Below, one piece after another: positions 7,915 to 14,935 of a stretch of DNA of 31,057 nt; position 1 is the stretch's first letter; each line of letters starts with the position of its first letter. The translations under genes were made by a program, and so were the position numbers. The DNA comes from Falsiroseomonas sp044341625 (GTDB lineage Bacteria > Pseudomonadota > Alphaproteobacteria > Acetobacterales > Acetobacteraceae). Below the pieces are notes generated by a model, which saw only the letters and a program-made list of their open reading frames with translations, did not search any database and was not told where the DNA came from. The stretch covers positions 1-31,057 of the forward strand of contig JBIIRI010000020.1 of the NCBI GenBank assembly GCA_044341625.1. Reading direction: 5' to 3'.

Positions 7915-8909
7915 TCCACGCGGATGTTGGCGCTGCGGATCAGGTTGCCCCATCGCTCGGTCTCGGCCGCGAGCAGGGCGCGCAGCGTCGCGGCATCGCC
8001 GGTGACGAGTTCCACGCCCTGCTCGCGCATGCGGGCGCGCAGGGCCTGGTCCTCGGTCGCGGCGCGCAGCGCGGTGCCGGCGCGGTCGATGATCGCCTGC
8101 GGCGTGCCGGCGGGCGCGAATAGGCCCTGCCAGAACGTCACCTCGCCGAAGGCCGGCAGCGCGTCCGCGACCGGCGCGAGGTCCGGGAAGTCCGGGTTGC
8201 GGGTCCGCAGCGACACGCCGATGCCGCGCGTCTGCCCGCTGCGGAGGAAGGGCAGTGCTTCCTGTACGCCCTGGAAGATGGCGTGCACGCGGCCGGCCGC
8301 GAGGTCGAGCGCGGCCGGCGCGCCGCCGCGATAGGGCACGTGCTCGATCTCGATCCCCGCCGCCGTCTTGAACAGTTCCAGGCAAAGATGGCTGACGGAG
8401 CCGACGCCGGGCGAGCCGAAGATCACCTTGCCCGGGTTCGCCCGGGCATGGGCAATGAGCTCCGGCACGGTGCGCGCCGGGATCGAGGGGTGGACGTGCA
8501 GGATGAAGGAGGTGCGGAACACCATCCCGATCGGGTCGAGTTCACGCCTGGGCTCGCGCGGCGGCAGGTTGGGCTGCAGCGTCTGGTTGATCGCGAGCGT
8601 GGTTGTGCCCATCAGCAGGGTGTAGCCATCGTTGCGCGCCCGCGTGACAGAGGCCGCGGCAACGGAAGTTGCCGCGCCGGGGCGGTTGTCAACCACCGCC
8701 GGCTGGCCGAGTTCGCGCGCCATTCGCTCCGCCACTAAGCGGCTGGTGATGTCGGTGACGCCGCCAGGCGGAAAGCCCTCGACAATGGTGACGGCACGCG
8801 TCGGCCAGGCGCCCTGGGCGGGTGCGCCGGAGGGCAGCAGCGCAAGGCCGAGCGGCGCGACGAGCACTGCGCGGCGCCGGATGGCGGCAAGGGCTGGCAT
8901 GTCGGACAT
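7911..8909 (-). CDS. Tripartite tricarboxylate transporter-type binding protein (TctC/Bug family)
   Basis: A 332-residue exported solute-binding protein. The ATG at 8909 follows a GGGGGA ribosome-binding site; the long open frame upstream of it is antisense to the LysR gene and is not protein-like. Residues 1-33 contain RRRAVLVAPLGLALLPSGAPAQG, a signal with a twin-arginine-like start. The mature part begins WPTRAVTIVEGFPPGGVTDI and has DNRPGAATSVAA and YTLLMGTTTLAINQTL, the classic Bug/TctC blocks. No TctA/TctB membrane genes are present, as is common for this expanded family. It is first in the operon with the dehydrogenase and AtuA genes, suggesting that it binds the carboxylate or alcohol they degrade. 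Confidence 0.9.
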   Translation of the reverse strand: MSDMPALAAIRRRAVLVAPLGLALLPSGAPAQGAWPTRAVTIVEGFPPGGVTDITSRLVAERMARELGQPAVVDNRPGAATSVAAASVTRARNDGYTLLMGTTTLAINQTLQPNLPPREPRRELDPIGMVFRTSFILHVHPSIPARTVPELIAHARANPGKVIFGSPGVGSVSHLCLELFKTAAGIEIEHVPYRGGAPAALDLAAGRVHAIFQGVQEALPFLRSGQTRGIGVSLRTRNPDFPDLAPVADALPAFGEVTFWQGLFAPAGTPQAIIDRAGTALRAATEDQALRARMREQGVELVTGDAATLRALLAAETERWGNLIRSANIRVE

Positions 8910-8984
8910 GGTCTCGTTCCCCCATGGACGATGGCCTTGCGCCCCGTCCTTCGTGTTCGTGGGCGTAGGATGGGCGGGTGACGC

Positions 8985-9015
8985 CCCTAGGGAAATTGAA
9001 AAATTTTGGCTAGGG
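8985..9015. promoter_or_regulatory. Symmetric operator-like sequence between LysR and its divergent operon
   Basis: CCCTAG at 8985-8990 and CTAGGG at 9010-9015 form an inverted repeat enclosing a second nested AATT...AATT symmetry in an AT-rich core. It lies between the TctC-type gene (-) and the LysR gene (+), 15 bases before the LysR start. LysR regulators commonly bind an interrupted palindrome in just such a divergent promoter, so this is a good candidate site; binding is inferred. Confidence 0.45.
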
Positions 9016-9030
9016 CCATAGTCTTGGATT

Positions 9031-9945
9031 ATGGCAATTACCCTTCGCCAGATGCGTGCCGCCGTTGCGGTCGCGCGCAGCGGCAGCTTCGGCCGCGCCG
9101 CGGCGGAGCTGCACATCTCCCAGCCTGCCTTGACCGTGCAGATGCGCGAGCTGGAGCAGGAGCTCGGCCTGCGCCTGTTCGACCGCGGTGCGCGTGGGGC
9201 GGAACCGACGCGGCTGGGCGGCGAGCTGGTGGAGACCTTCGGGCGCCTGCTGCGCGAACTAGACACGGTGGTGGCCGGCGCGCGAGAAACCGCCTCGCGC
9301 CGGGCGGGCCTGGTGCGGCTGGCGGTACTGCCCTCCATCGGCACCACGTTGTTGCCCGCAACACTCGCCGAGTTGCGGCGGAGTAGTCCGGGCATCCGTG
9401 TCCAGATCCATGACGCGGTCGCCGGGCGCATCCAGCGCCTTGTGCGCGACAGTGTCGTCGAGCTCGGGATCTGCCCGGAGATCGACCCCGATCCCGCCCT
9501 GGTCGCGACGCCGCTGTTCAAGGATGCGCTCGTCGTCGTGATGCCGCGCCGGCACCGCCTGGCAGCGCAGGGCGGGGTGACGCTGGCCGCGCTGGCGACG
9601 GAACCGCTCATCCTGACCGACCCGGAGAGCAGCGTGCGCGCGCTGTTCGAGCGGGGGTGCGCGGCGCGCGGCATCACCGTCTCCGCCGCCTATGAGGCGA
9701 CCTACATCTCGACCGTGCTGGCTCTGGTGCGGGCCGGCCTCGGCGTCGGCGTGCTGCCCGCATCCTCGGTGGAGGCGGGGGCGGACCGGGTGCTCGTCGC
9801 TAGGCCGGTCACGGACGCCGACCTGGGGCGGCGCATCGTGCTGGTGCGCAGCGCTGGCCGCTCGATCTCGCCGGCCGCAGAGGCCTTTGTGGACGCACTC
9901 GCGGCCGGGCTGCGCGCCCCCGTCGGCGGCGAGAGGCAGGCATAG
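9031..9945 (+). CDS. LysR-family transcriptional regulator
   Basis: A 304-residue regulator. Residues 1-60 form the LysR winged helix-turn-helix (ITLRQMRAAVAVARSGSFGR and AAAELHISQPALTVQMRELE, then LGLRLFDRGARGAEPT). The rest is the periplasmic-binding-protein-like effector domain, with the usual RLAVLPSIGTTLLP, FKDALVVVMPRRHRLA and GLGVGVLP segments. It is transcribed away from the TctC/dehydrogenase/AtuA operon, the standard arrangement for a LysR activator of the adjacent operon, and probably senses a pathway metabolite. It ends 40 bases before a hairpin. Confidence 0.93.
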   Translation: MAITLRQMRAAVAVARSGSFGRAAAELHISQPALTVQMRELEQELGLRLFDRGARGAEPTRLGGELVETFGRLLRELDTVVAGARETASRRAGLVRLAVLPSIGTTLLPATLAELRRSSPGIRVQIHDAVAGRIQRLVRDSVVELGICPEIDPDPALVATPLFKDALVVVMPRRHRLAAQGGVTLAALATEPLILTDPESSVRALFERGCAARGITVSAAYEATYISTVLALVRAGLGVGVLPASSVEAGADRVLVARPVTDADLGRRIVLVRSAGRSISPAAEAFVDALAAGLRAPVGGERQA

Positions 9946-9984
9946 ACCACCGCTGACGCCGCTTCCAGCAGCCCGGAAGAGCTT

Positions 9985-10020
9985 CAGCGCCAGCTTCCCG
10001 CACTGGAGAAGCTGGCGCTG
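9985..10020. terminator. Hairpin between convergent genes
   Basis: CAGCGCCAGCTTC (9985-9997) and GAAGCTGGCGCTG (10008-10020) form a perfect 13-bp stem with a 10-base loop, directly between the LysR gene (+) and the small gene at 10029-10295 (-). There is no strong U-tract on either side, so termination is plausible but not certain. Confidence 0.5.
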
Positions 10021-10028
10021 TTGCCGCG

Positions 10029-10295
10029 TCATGTACCCGGGTTGAACCACTCGCCGCGCCAGTCGATCGCGCCCACGCCGAAGTCGAACAGGACGCTGAT
10101 CTCGATGCCGTCCACACCCTGGATCGGGTTTGTGCCAAGGCGCGGTGCCTCCGCCCGGTCCAGGTAGCCATAGACGCACACCGACGACGCCTGCTGGTGC
10201 GCAAAGAGATATCCGAGACCGTGACGCAGCACCGCCCGGTCCCGTCCAGAGACTTCCGTTACCCATTTTCCGTCGCTACGGCGTTGGAGATTCAC
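10029..10295 (-). CDS. Hypothetical protein, 88 residues
   Basis: I do not recognise a family with confidence. The protein begins VNLQRRSDGKWVTEVSGRD from a GTG at 10295 preceded by GGGGGA; a TTG at 10307 is an alternative start. It is soluble, with a mixed composition and a C-terminus reading VLFDFGVGAIDWRGEWFNPG. That ending, and the ATGA overlap with a short minus-strand frame running to the left (MTRQQRQLLQCGKL...), faintly recall phage structural gene cassettes, but this is only an impression. No other phage genes are nearby. It lies downstream of the RiPP precursor gene, separated from it by a hairpin terminator. Confidence 0.4.
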   Translation of the reverse strand: MNLQRRSDGKWVTEVSGRDRAVLRHGLGYLFAHQQASSVCVYGYLDRAEAPRLGTNPIQGVDGIEISVLFDFGVGAIDWRGEWFNPGT

Positions 10296-10917
10296 CCTGT
10301 CCCCCAACTGGCAGCTGCGGGTAGGTTGCGAGGGTCAGATGGCCACCGCGATGTATTGGCATCGTCGGTTGCGTGTCCCCGCATCCACAGACAGTTGCAA
10401 AGCCCCCATGGCTCCAAGCCTGGGGGCTTTTGCTTGTCCATGCGCCGAAAACGATAGCAGCGACGACTTCGCGTCGGCTCTGGCGCTCATGAGCGGGATT
10501 GGGCCGGGCACCTTTGTGACCGGCCCGAGCACTCAGTAATGCCTGCGCGACGCGGCCATATCGATACCCATCCCAACGCCCCCCCGAGACGGTCCCGCCG
10601 ATGAGCTTTGCTTTTGCTTTTGGCGTCAACTTGAACCCCAACATGATCATGGATTTAAGGCCGCCAGCCACGCCCTCGAGCTCCGCTTCGGAGAGCTCGC
10701 CGGTCACGATGATGGGGAGGCGAATCATCAGGTGTTGCGGCGTCTCCTGGAAGACTGAAATTTCCAGATCTGCCGGAAGCTCGGTTTCCAACATTTCGCT
10801 CAGCGCCGCCTTTGCGTCGGCTTTGAGGCGCGCGGCAAAGACCGGATCCTCGATGACCTTCGCCATGATCATGTCTTCGACCTGTTCGCGGGTGATCTGA
10901 GTGGAGGTATCGCTCAT
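10276..10917 (-). CDS. NHLP-family (nitrile-hydratase-leader) RiPP precursor peptide
   Basis: From ATG 10917 (AGAGAG six bases upstream) the first 86 residues are an NHLP leader. It has TREQVEDMIMAKVIEDPVFA, then an alpha-helical AALSEMLETELPADLEISVF and ELSEAELEGVAGG, ending in the double-Gly cleavage site at residues 85-86 (10660-10665). NHLP leaders derive from the nitrile hydratase alpha subunit and direct modification and export of the following core. The core starts LKSMIMLGFKLTPKAKAKLI. In the frame as sequenced it runs a further 127 residues, past a hairpin terminator, and looks non-coding. One base fewer in the G7 run at 10579-10585 would end it at 10533 as VGMGIDMAASRRHY. No modification enzyme, peptidase or exporter is in the window. 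Confidence 0.85.
   Translation of the reverse strand: MSDTSTQITREQVEDMIMAKVIEDPVFAARLKADAKAALSEMLETELPADLEISVFQETPQHLMIRLPIIVTGELSEAELEGVAGGLKSMIMLGFKLTPKAKAKLIGGTVSGGRWDGYRYGRVAQALLSARAGHKGARPNPAHERQSRREVVAAIVFGAWTSKSPQAWSHGGFATVCGCGDTQPTMPIHRGGHLTLATYPQLPVGGQGESPTP
10397..10433. terminator. Rho-independent terminator, probably bidirectional
   Basis: GCAAAGCCCCCA (10397-10408) pairs with TGGGGGCTTTTGC (10421-10433) around a 12-base loop. TTTT follows the stem on the plus strand and TTT on the minus strand. On the minus strand it sits about 100 bases after the frame-corrected end of the RiPP precursor, and inside the uncorrected reading frame. Confidence 0.6.
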
Positions 10918-11008
10918 GACTAGCTCTCTTGAGAGGGTGTCGGCTGAAAAGCTAGGCAACACGCGCCCTGCGGCTCTGTGGTTGCGCTGCCGAGCGATGA
11001 GGCAGAAT

Positions 11009-11014
11009 TTTATA
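11009..11014 (-). promoter_or_regulatory. Possible -10 box of the RiPP precursor promoter
   Basis: TATAAA on the minus strand lies in the most AT-rich stretch of this region (10999-11052), about 92 bases upstream of the precursor ATG. No good -35 match is present at the expected distance, so this is tentative. Confidence 0.25.
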
Positions 11015-11052
11015 CATTTAGGTTACCATGGCTTGCCTATTTTTGTAATGTA

Positions 11053-11684
11053 ACGTCGTTTCCATCGGGTGTTGGAGAATGTGCAGGCTGCGTCGCGGCA
11101 TGCGCGTGAATGCACCGCTTGGCCCTGGGGCCAAAGGCGCCAGCGGCTGCCATTAGGCCGAGTGGTCTCGCCCCGGTGTTCCTGCGCGGCGGTCCGGCGG
11201 AACTGCGCGTCCGGCTCGCCCCTTGGCATGCGGCGCGGTTGCTCGCGACGCGGCCCGGCCCCGCCTGGCGCGCAGCGCCAGCACTGGGAGACCCCTCGCG
11301 GCTAGCTGCCGACGCGGCGCTGGAGCCATGCGAGGCTTGCCTCCCGGCTAGCACTGCTCGAGGAGGAATGCGCGCTGCCGCGTGCGCTGTTCGGTCAGAT
11401 CCTGGTGGCAATCGCCGCGCTGAACCATCACCGTCGCCGGCGCGATGTTGAGAGTCGCTGGCTGCAACGATCCCGCAAGCCGGCTGCAGCAGGAGGGCTG
11501 CGTCCAGATCGCAGCCGAAAGCGCCTGTCTTTCGCTTCAACGGCGACCACCGACCGGTCAGACCCGACACGGACGTCTTCCAGGCGTCACCGTTGCCTAC
11601 GCAGCCAGATCGTCGGTAGGCTCCCCGCGGGCGCGACGGATTGGCCAGCCATAAGGGCAATCGTGGCGCAGGAGGAAACAACGC
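11053..11684. other. Gene-free stretch before the molybdenum hydroxylase genes
   Basis: About 630 GC-rich bases with no reading frame that resembles a protein on either strand. The open frames that cross it are low-complexity Arg/Ala/Pro translations without ribosome-binding sites. It ends in an AGGAGG ribosome-binding site for the 2Fe-2S subunit gene. No hairpin or repeat stood out. It may be decayed gene sequence. Confidence 0.4.
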
Positions 11685-12149
11685 ATGCTGACGCTCAGCG
11701 TGAATGGGCGAACAACCGCGGTCGATGTCGACCCGGCGACGCCGCTGATCTACGTGCTTCGCAACGATCTGGCGCTGAACGGGCCGAAGCTCGGCTGCGC
11801 GCGGGCGCAATGCGGCGCCTGCACGGTGCTGGTGGACGGGCGCGCCGCGCTGTCTTGCCAGGTAAAGGCCGGCGACCTTGCCGGCGCGCAGATCACCACT
11901 CTGGAAGGGCTCGGCACGCCAGAAACCCCGCATCCGTTGCAGGCCGCCTTCATCGCCGAACAGGCCGCGCAATGCGGCTACTGCACCAGCGGCATGATCA
12001 TGCAGGCCGCCGCGCTGCTGGCCGAACGCCGCCCAGTCCTGGATGAGGCGGCGGTGGCCCAGGCATTGGACCATAATCTATGCCGCTGCGGCACGCAGCC
12101 GCGCGTGGTGCGTGCGGTTATGCGCGCTGCCCGCCAGCAGGGGGCCTGA
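11685..12149 (+). CDS. 2Fe-2S subunit of a molybdenum hydroxylase (IorA/CoxS-type)
   Basis: A 154-residue electron-transfer subunit of the xanthine dehydrogenase/isoquinoline 1-oxidoreductase family. The plant-type ferredoxin cluster is ligated by C38, C43, C46 and C58 (GCARAQCGAC ... SC). The second, helical cluster domain uses C97, C100, C133 and C135 (CGYC ... CRCG). All eight cysteines are present. A strong AGGAGG precedes the ATG. The next gene, encoding the molybdopterin subunit, begins 3 bases after the stop, so they form one operon. No FAD-binding (CoxM-type) subunit gene is adjacent, which matches the two-subunit isoquinoline-oxidoreductase-like arrangement. Confidence 0.93.
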   Translation: MLTLSVNGRTTAVDVDPATPLIYVLRNDLALNGPKLGCARAQCGACTVLVDGRAALSCQVKAGDLAGAQITTLEGLGTPETPHPLQAAFIAEQAAQCGYCTSGMIMQAAALLAERRPVLDEAAVAQALDHNLCRCGTQPRVVRAVMRAARQQGA

Positions 12150-12152
12150 GCT

Positions 12153-14402
12153 ATGGGCGCCGAAACTCTTTCCCGCCGCGGCTTCGTGGCCGCGATCGCC
12201 GCCGGTGCTGCCGGCCTCGCCATCGGCTTCCGGCTCGATGGCGCCGCGGCGCAGCAGGCCGCGCCGGTCGGCCCGGTCATGCTGCGGAGCAACCCGCGGC
12301 TTGATAGCTGGGTTCGCATCACGCCGGATGGCCGCATCACCGTGCTGACCGGCCGGGTCGAACTCGGCCAGGGCGTGCTGACCGCGATGCGCCAGATCGC
12401 GGCCGAGGAACTGGATGTAGCGCCGGAGCGGCTGGAACTGCTGTCCGGCGACACCGCCGAGACGGCAAATGAGGGCGTCACCGCCGGCAGCCAATCCATC
12501 CGCTTCGGCGGCGAGGCGCTCGGCGTCGCCTGCGCCGATGCGCGTGCGACGCTGCTGGGCGTCGCGGCCCAGGGCTGGGGCGTGGAGCCCGCCGCCCTCA
12601 CCATCACCGATGGCGTGATCCAGGGGCCGGGCGGCCAGCGCATGAGTTACGCGGAAGCCGCGGGGCGCGTCTCGCTCGCCCGGCCGGCCAATTTGACGGC
12701 GCGGCGCAAGCCGGTCTCGGCACAGCGGATCATCGGCACCTCGCTGCCGCGCACCGACATCCCGGCCAAGGTCTTCGGGCAGCAGGTCTTCATCCATGAC
12801 ATGCGGCCGGAGGGCATGGTGTTCGGCGCCGTGGCGCGACCGCCGGCCTATGCGGCGCGGCTCGTCTCCCTCGACATGGGCTGGGCGAAATCCCTGCCCG
12901 GCGTGATCGAGGTGGTGCGCGACGGCTCCTTCCTCGGCGTCATCGCGCGGCGCGAGGAACAGGCCAATGACGCCGCCCGCAAGATTGCCGCCGCGGCAAG
13001 CTGGCGCGATGGGGAGCCGCTGTTCGGCGGCAAATCGGCCTATGACCACCTGCTGAATACGCCGGCGCTGACCCGGACCATCCACACCACCGATGCCGCC
13101 GGCGCGCCCGCGACGCGCACCCATCGCGCGGAATACCGCCGCGGCTTCCAGGCCCATGCCTCGATCGGCGCCTCCTGCGCGCTGGCGAAATGGGAGGATG
13201 GGAGGCTGACCGTCTGGTCGCATTCACAGGGGCCCTTCCCGCTGCGTGGCGATTTGGCGCGCGGGCTACGCGTGGACCCCGCCTCGATCCGCGTGATCCA
13301 CGCCCAGGGTTCGGGCTGCTACGGGCACAATGGCGCGGATGACGTGGCGCTGGACGCCGCGCTGCTCGCCCGCGCGATGCCTGGCCGCACCGTGCGCGTG
13401 CATTGGACGCATGAGGAGGAGATGGTGTGGGAGCCCTGGGGCTCCGCCATGGTCGTACGGCTTGAAGCGGGCATCGCCGCGGATGGCGCGCTGACCTCCT
13501 GGGGGCATGACGTGTGGTCCTTTCCCCATTCCACGCGCCCAGGCGGGCAGGCGGGCTGCAACCTCCGCTCCGCTTGGTATCTGGAGAATCCCGTGCCGGC
13601 GCCGGCCGCGACGGATGGGCCGCTGCCGAACGGCGCCGCCGCCCGCAATGCGGTGCCGATCTACGCCATGCCCGGCCAGCGGGTGACAACGCATTTTCAT
13701 GCGGAGATGCCGGTCCGCACCTCTGCGCTCCGCACGCTGGGCGGCTATTTCAATGCCGTCGCCGCGGACATGTTCATCGATGAATGCGCGGCGCTGGCCG
13801 GGCAGGACCCGGTCGCCTATCGGCTGCGGCACCTGCGCGACCCGCGGCTGGTCGCGGTGCTGCGGCGCGCGGTCGAAATCTCCGGCTGGCAGCCGCGCAT
13901 TGGCACGCCCGGGCGGCCCCGGGTGGAGGGGACGGAGCTGGTCGGCACCGGCGTCGGCCTGTCGAAGTACAAGAACAGCGACAGCCATGTGGCGGTGGTG
14001 GCGCGCGTCGCGGTGGATGTGTCCACTGGGGCCGTGCGGGTGGTGAAGATGTGGGCGGCGACGGAAGCGGGGCGCGCGGTGAACCCCGATGGCATCGCCA
14101 ACCAGATCGAGGGCGGCATGGTGCAGGCCATGTCCTGGACGCTGCTGGAGGAAGGCCGCTGGAACGCCGGCCGGATGGTCAGCGAGGATTACGCCAGCTA
14201 CCCGATCCTCGACTTCAGCCAAACGCCGCCGATCGAGAGCGTGCTGATCGACCGTCCAGACCTGCCCTCACTCGGCGTGGGTGAGGGTAGCCAAGCGCCC
14301 ACCGGGGCGGCGATCGCCAATGCCATCCTGGATGCCGTCGGCCGCCACGTGCCGGAAATTCCCTTCACGCCGGCGCGTGTGTTGGCGGCGCTGCGCGGAT
14401 AA
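12153..14402 (+). CDS. Molybdopterin-binding subunit of a molybdenum hydroxylase, Tat-exported (IorB-like)
   Basis: A 749-residue catalytic subunit. The N-terminus has a twin-arginine signal (TLSRRGFVAAIAAGAAGLAIG), so the enzyme is exported folded, together with its small subunit. The body has the Ald_Xan_dh_C2-type pattern twice: WVRITPDGRITVLTGRVELG and QGVLTAMRQIAAEELDV, then in the second half the ALRTLGGYFNAVAADMFIDE region. The near-C-terminal GVGEGSQAPTGAAIANAI holds the catalytic glutamate (E711). Family members hydroxylate N-heterocycles or oxidise aldehydes; the substrate is not predictable. Electrons would pass through the 2Fe-2S subunit to a periplasmic acceptor not encoded here. 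A terminator follows. Confidence 0.92.
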   Translation: MGAETLSRRGFVAAIAAGAAGLAIGFRLDGAAAQQAAPVGPVMLRSNPRLDSWVRITPDGRITVLTGRVELGQGVLTAMRQIAAEELDVAPERLELLSGDTAETANEGVTAGSQSIRFGGEALGVACADARATLLGVAAQGWGVEPAALTITDGVIQGPGGQRMSYAEAAGRVSLARPANLTARRKPVSAQRIIGTSLPRTDIPAKVFGQQVFIHDMRPEGMVFGAVARPPAYAARLVSLDMGWAKSLPGVIEVVRDGSFLGVIARREEQANDAARKIAAAASWRDGEPLFGGKSAYDHLLNTPALTRTIHTTDAAGAPATRTHRAEYRRGFQAHASIGASCALAKWEDGRLTVWSHSQGPFPLRGDLARGLRVDPASIRVIHAQGSGCYGHNGADDVALDAALLARAMPGRTVRVHWTHEEEMVWEPWGSAMVVRLEAGIAADGALTSWGHDVWSFPHSTRPGGQAGCNLRSAWYLENPVPAPAATDGPLPNGAAARNAVPIYAMPGQRVTTHFHAEMPVRTSALRTLGGYFNAVAADMFIDECAALAGQDPVAYRLRHLRDPRLVAVLRRAVEISGWQPRIGTPGRPRVEGTELVGTGVGLSKYKNSDSHVAVVARVAVDVSTGAVRVVKMWAATEAGRAVNPDGIANQIEGGMVQAMSWTLLEEGRWNAGRMVSEDYASYPILDFSQTPPIESVLIDRPDLPSLGVGEGSQAPTGAAIANAILDAVGRHVPEIPFTPARVLAALRG

Positions 14403-14407
14403 GGCGC

Positions 14408-14453
14408 ACGCACCCCCGGCGCTCGGCGCCTCGCGCGCCGGGGGATGCGTTTG
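14408..14453 (+). terminator. Rho-independent terminator after the molybdenum hydroxylase operon
   Basis: ACGCA plus CCCCCGGCGC (14408-14422) pairs with GCGCCGGGGG, a bulged A and TGCGT (14435-14450), followed by TTTGT. It begins 6 bases after the stop codon of the operon. Confidence 0.7.
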
Positions 14454-14717
14454 TGCTAGGTGTTTAGTCCCCGCATTTGGTGGAGGAGGTGCGACCGGTT
14501 ACAAACGGCCCCTCGCAGGTTTTCGCTCGGCTTCGATGGTGTCCCGAGGGGATGCGCGACCCAGAGCGAAAAGCAGCGTAGCGGTGCGAAACGAAACTGG
14601 CGGACGAGTGCCTCGGACGTTGAGTTTCCTCTGAACACAGGAGCAGGGCAGGCCGGCGCATATGGCGATTGTCGAACTGCTCGCGCCCGTCGCCAGTGCG
14701 CTCACCGCGCAGCAATC
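14454..14717. other. Gene-free stretch, possibly decayed
   Basis: No convincing gene. A 60-codon minus-strand frame at 14456-14638 (MFRGNSTSEALVRQFRFAP...) has no recognisable domain, and its Ser/Arg-rich composition looks like a shadow or a degraded segment. Confidence 0.3.
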
Positions 14718-14918
14718 TCAGCAGGGCGGCACTCCGGCCACGCAGCGCCGCGTCGTGCGTCGCGCAACGCCGGCGGCGCTGACCGGTGTTGCTGGACGGC
14801 CCACCACGGCTTCGGCCTGCGACATCCAGGATCCGCGCGAGACATTGGCGGTCGGGTCGGCCGTCAGCAGGGCGACGAAGGCCAGTGCACAACTGGCCCA
14901 TTTCAGGATGCGTGACAT
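14718..14918 (-). CDS. Small exported hypothetical protein, possibly C-terminally truncated
   Basis: A 66-residue protein starting MSRILKWASCALAFVALLTA, a good Sec signal. The mature part contains AVVGRPATPVSAAGVARRTT, a pattern I recognise from short exported proteins of alphaproteobacteria that occur beside DUF2092 genes. Relatives as I recall them continue further with Tyr/Gly-rich sequence, whereas this one stops soon after the ARRTTRR block with RCVAGVPPC, so the 3' end may be lost or frameshifted. The gene begins 17 bases after the stop of the DUF2092-type gene, so the two form an operon. The function is unknown. Confidence 0.5.
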   Translation of the reverse strand: MSRILKWASCALAFVALLTADPTANVSRGSWMSQAEAVVGRPATPVSAAGVARRTTRRCVAGVPPC

Positions 14919-14935
14919 CGTTCCTGCTCACTCCT

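Noticed and set aside
8910..9677. N-terminal extension of the TctC-type gene
   Set aside because: It is antisense to the LysR gene, low-complexity, and a good ribosome-binding site and signal peptide support the start at 8909.
10330..10440. Possible small RNA or tRNA-like structure
   Set aside because: Only one hairpin is clear, with no T-loop, anticodon stem or CCA; a terminator explains it.
11037..12074. Minus-strand frame of 345 codons over the gene-free stretch and the 2Fe-2S gene
   Set aside because: It overlaps a certain gene for its first third, has no recognisable domain and no ribosome-binding site.
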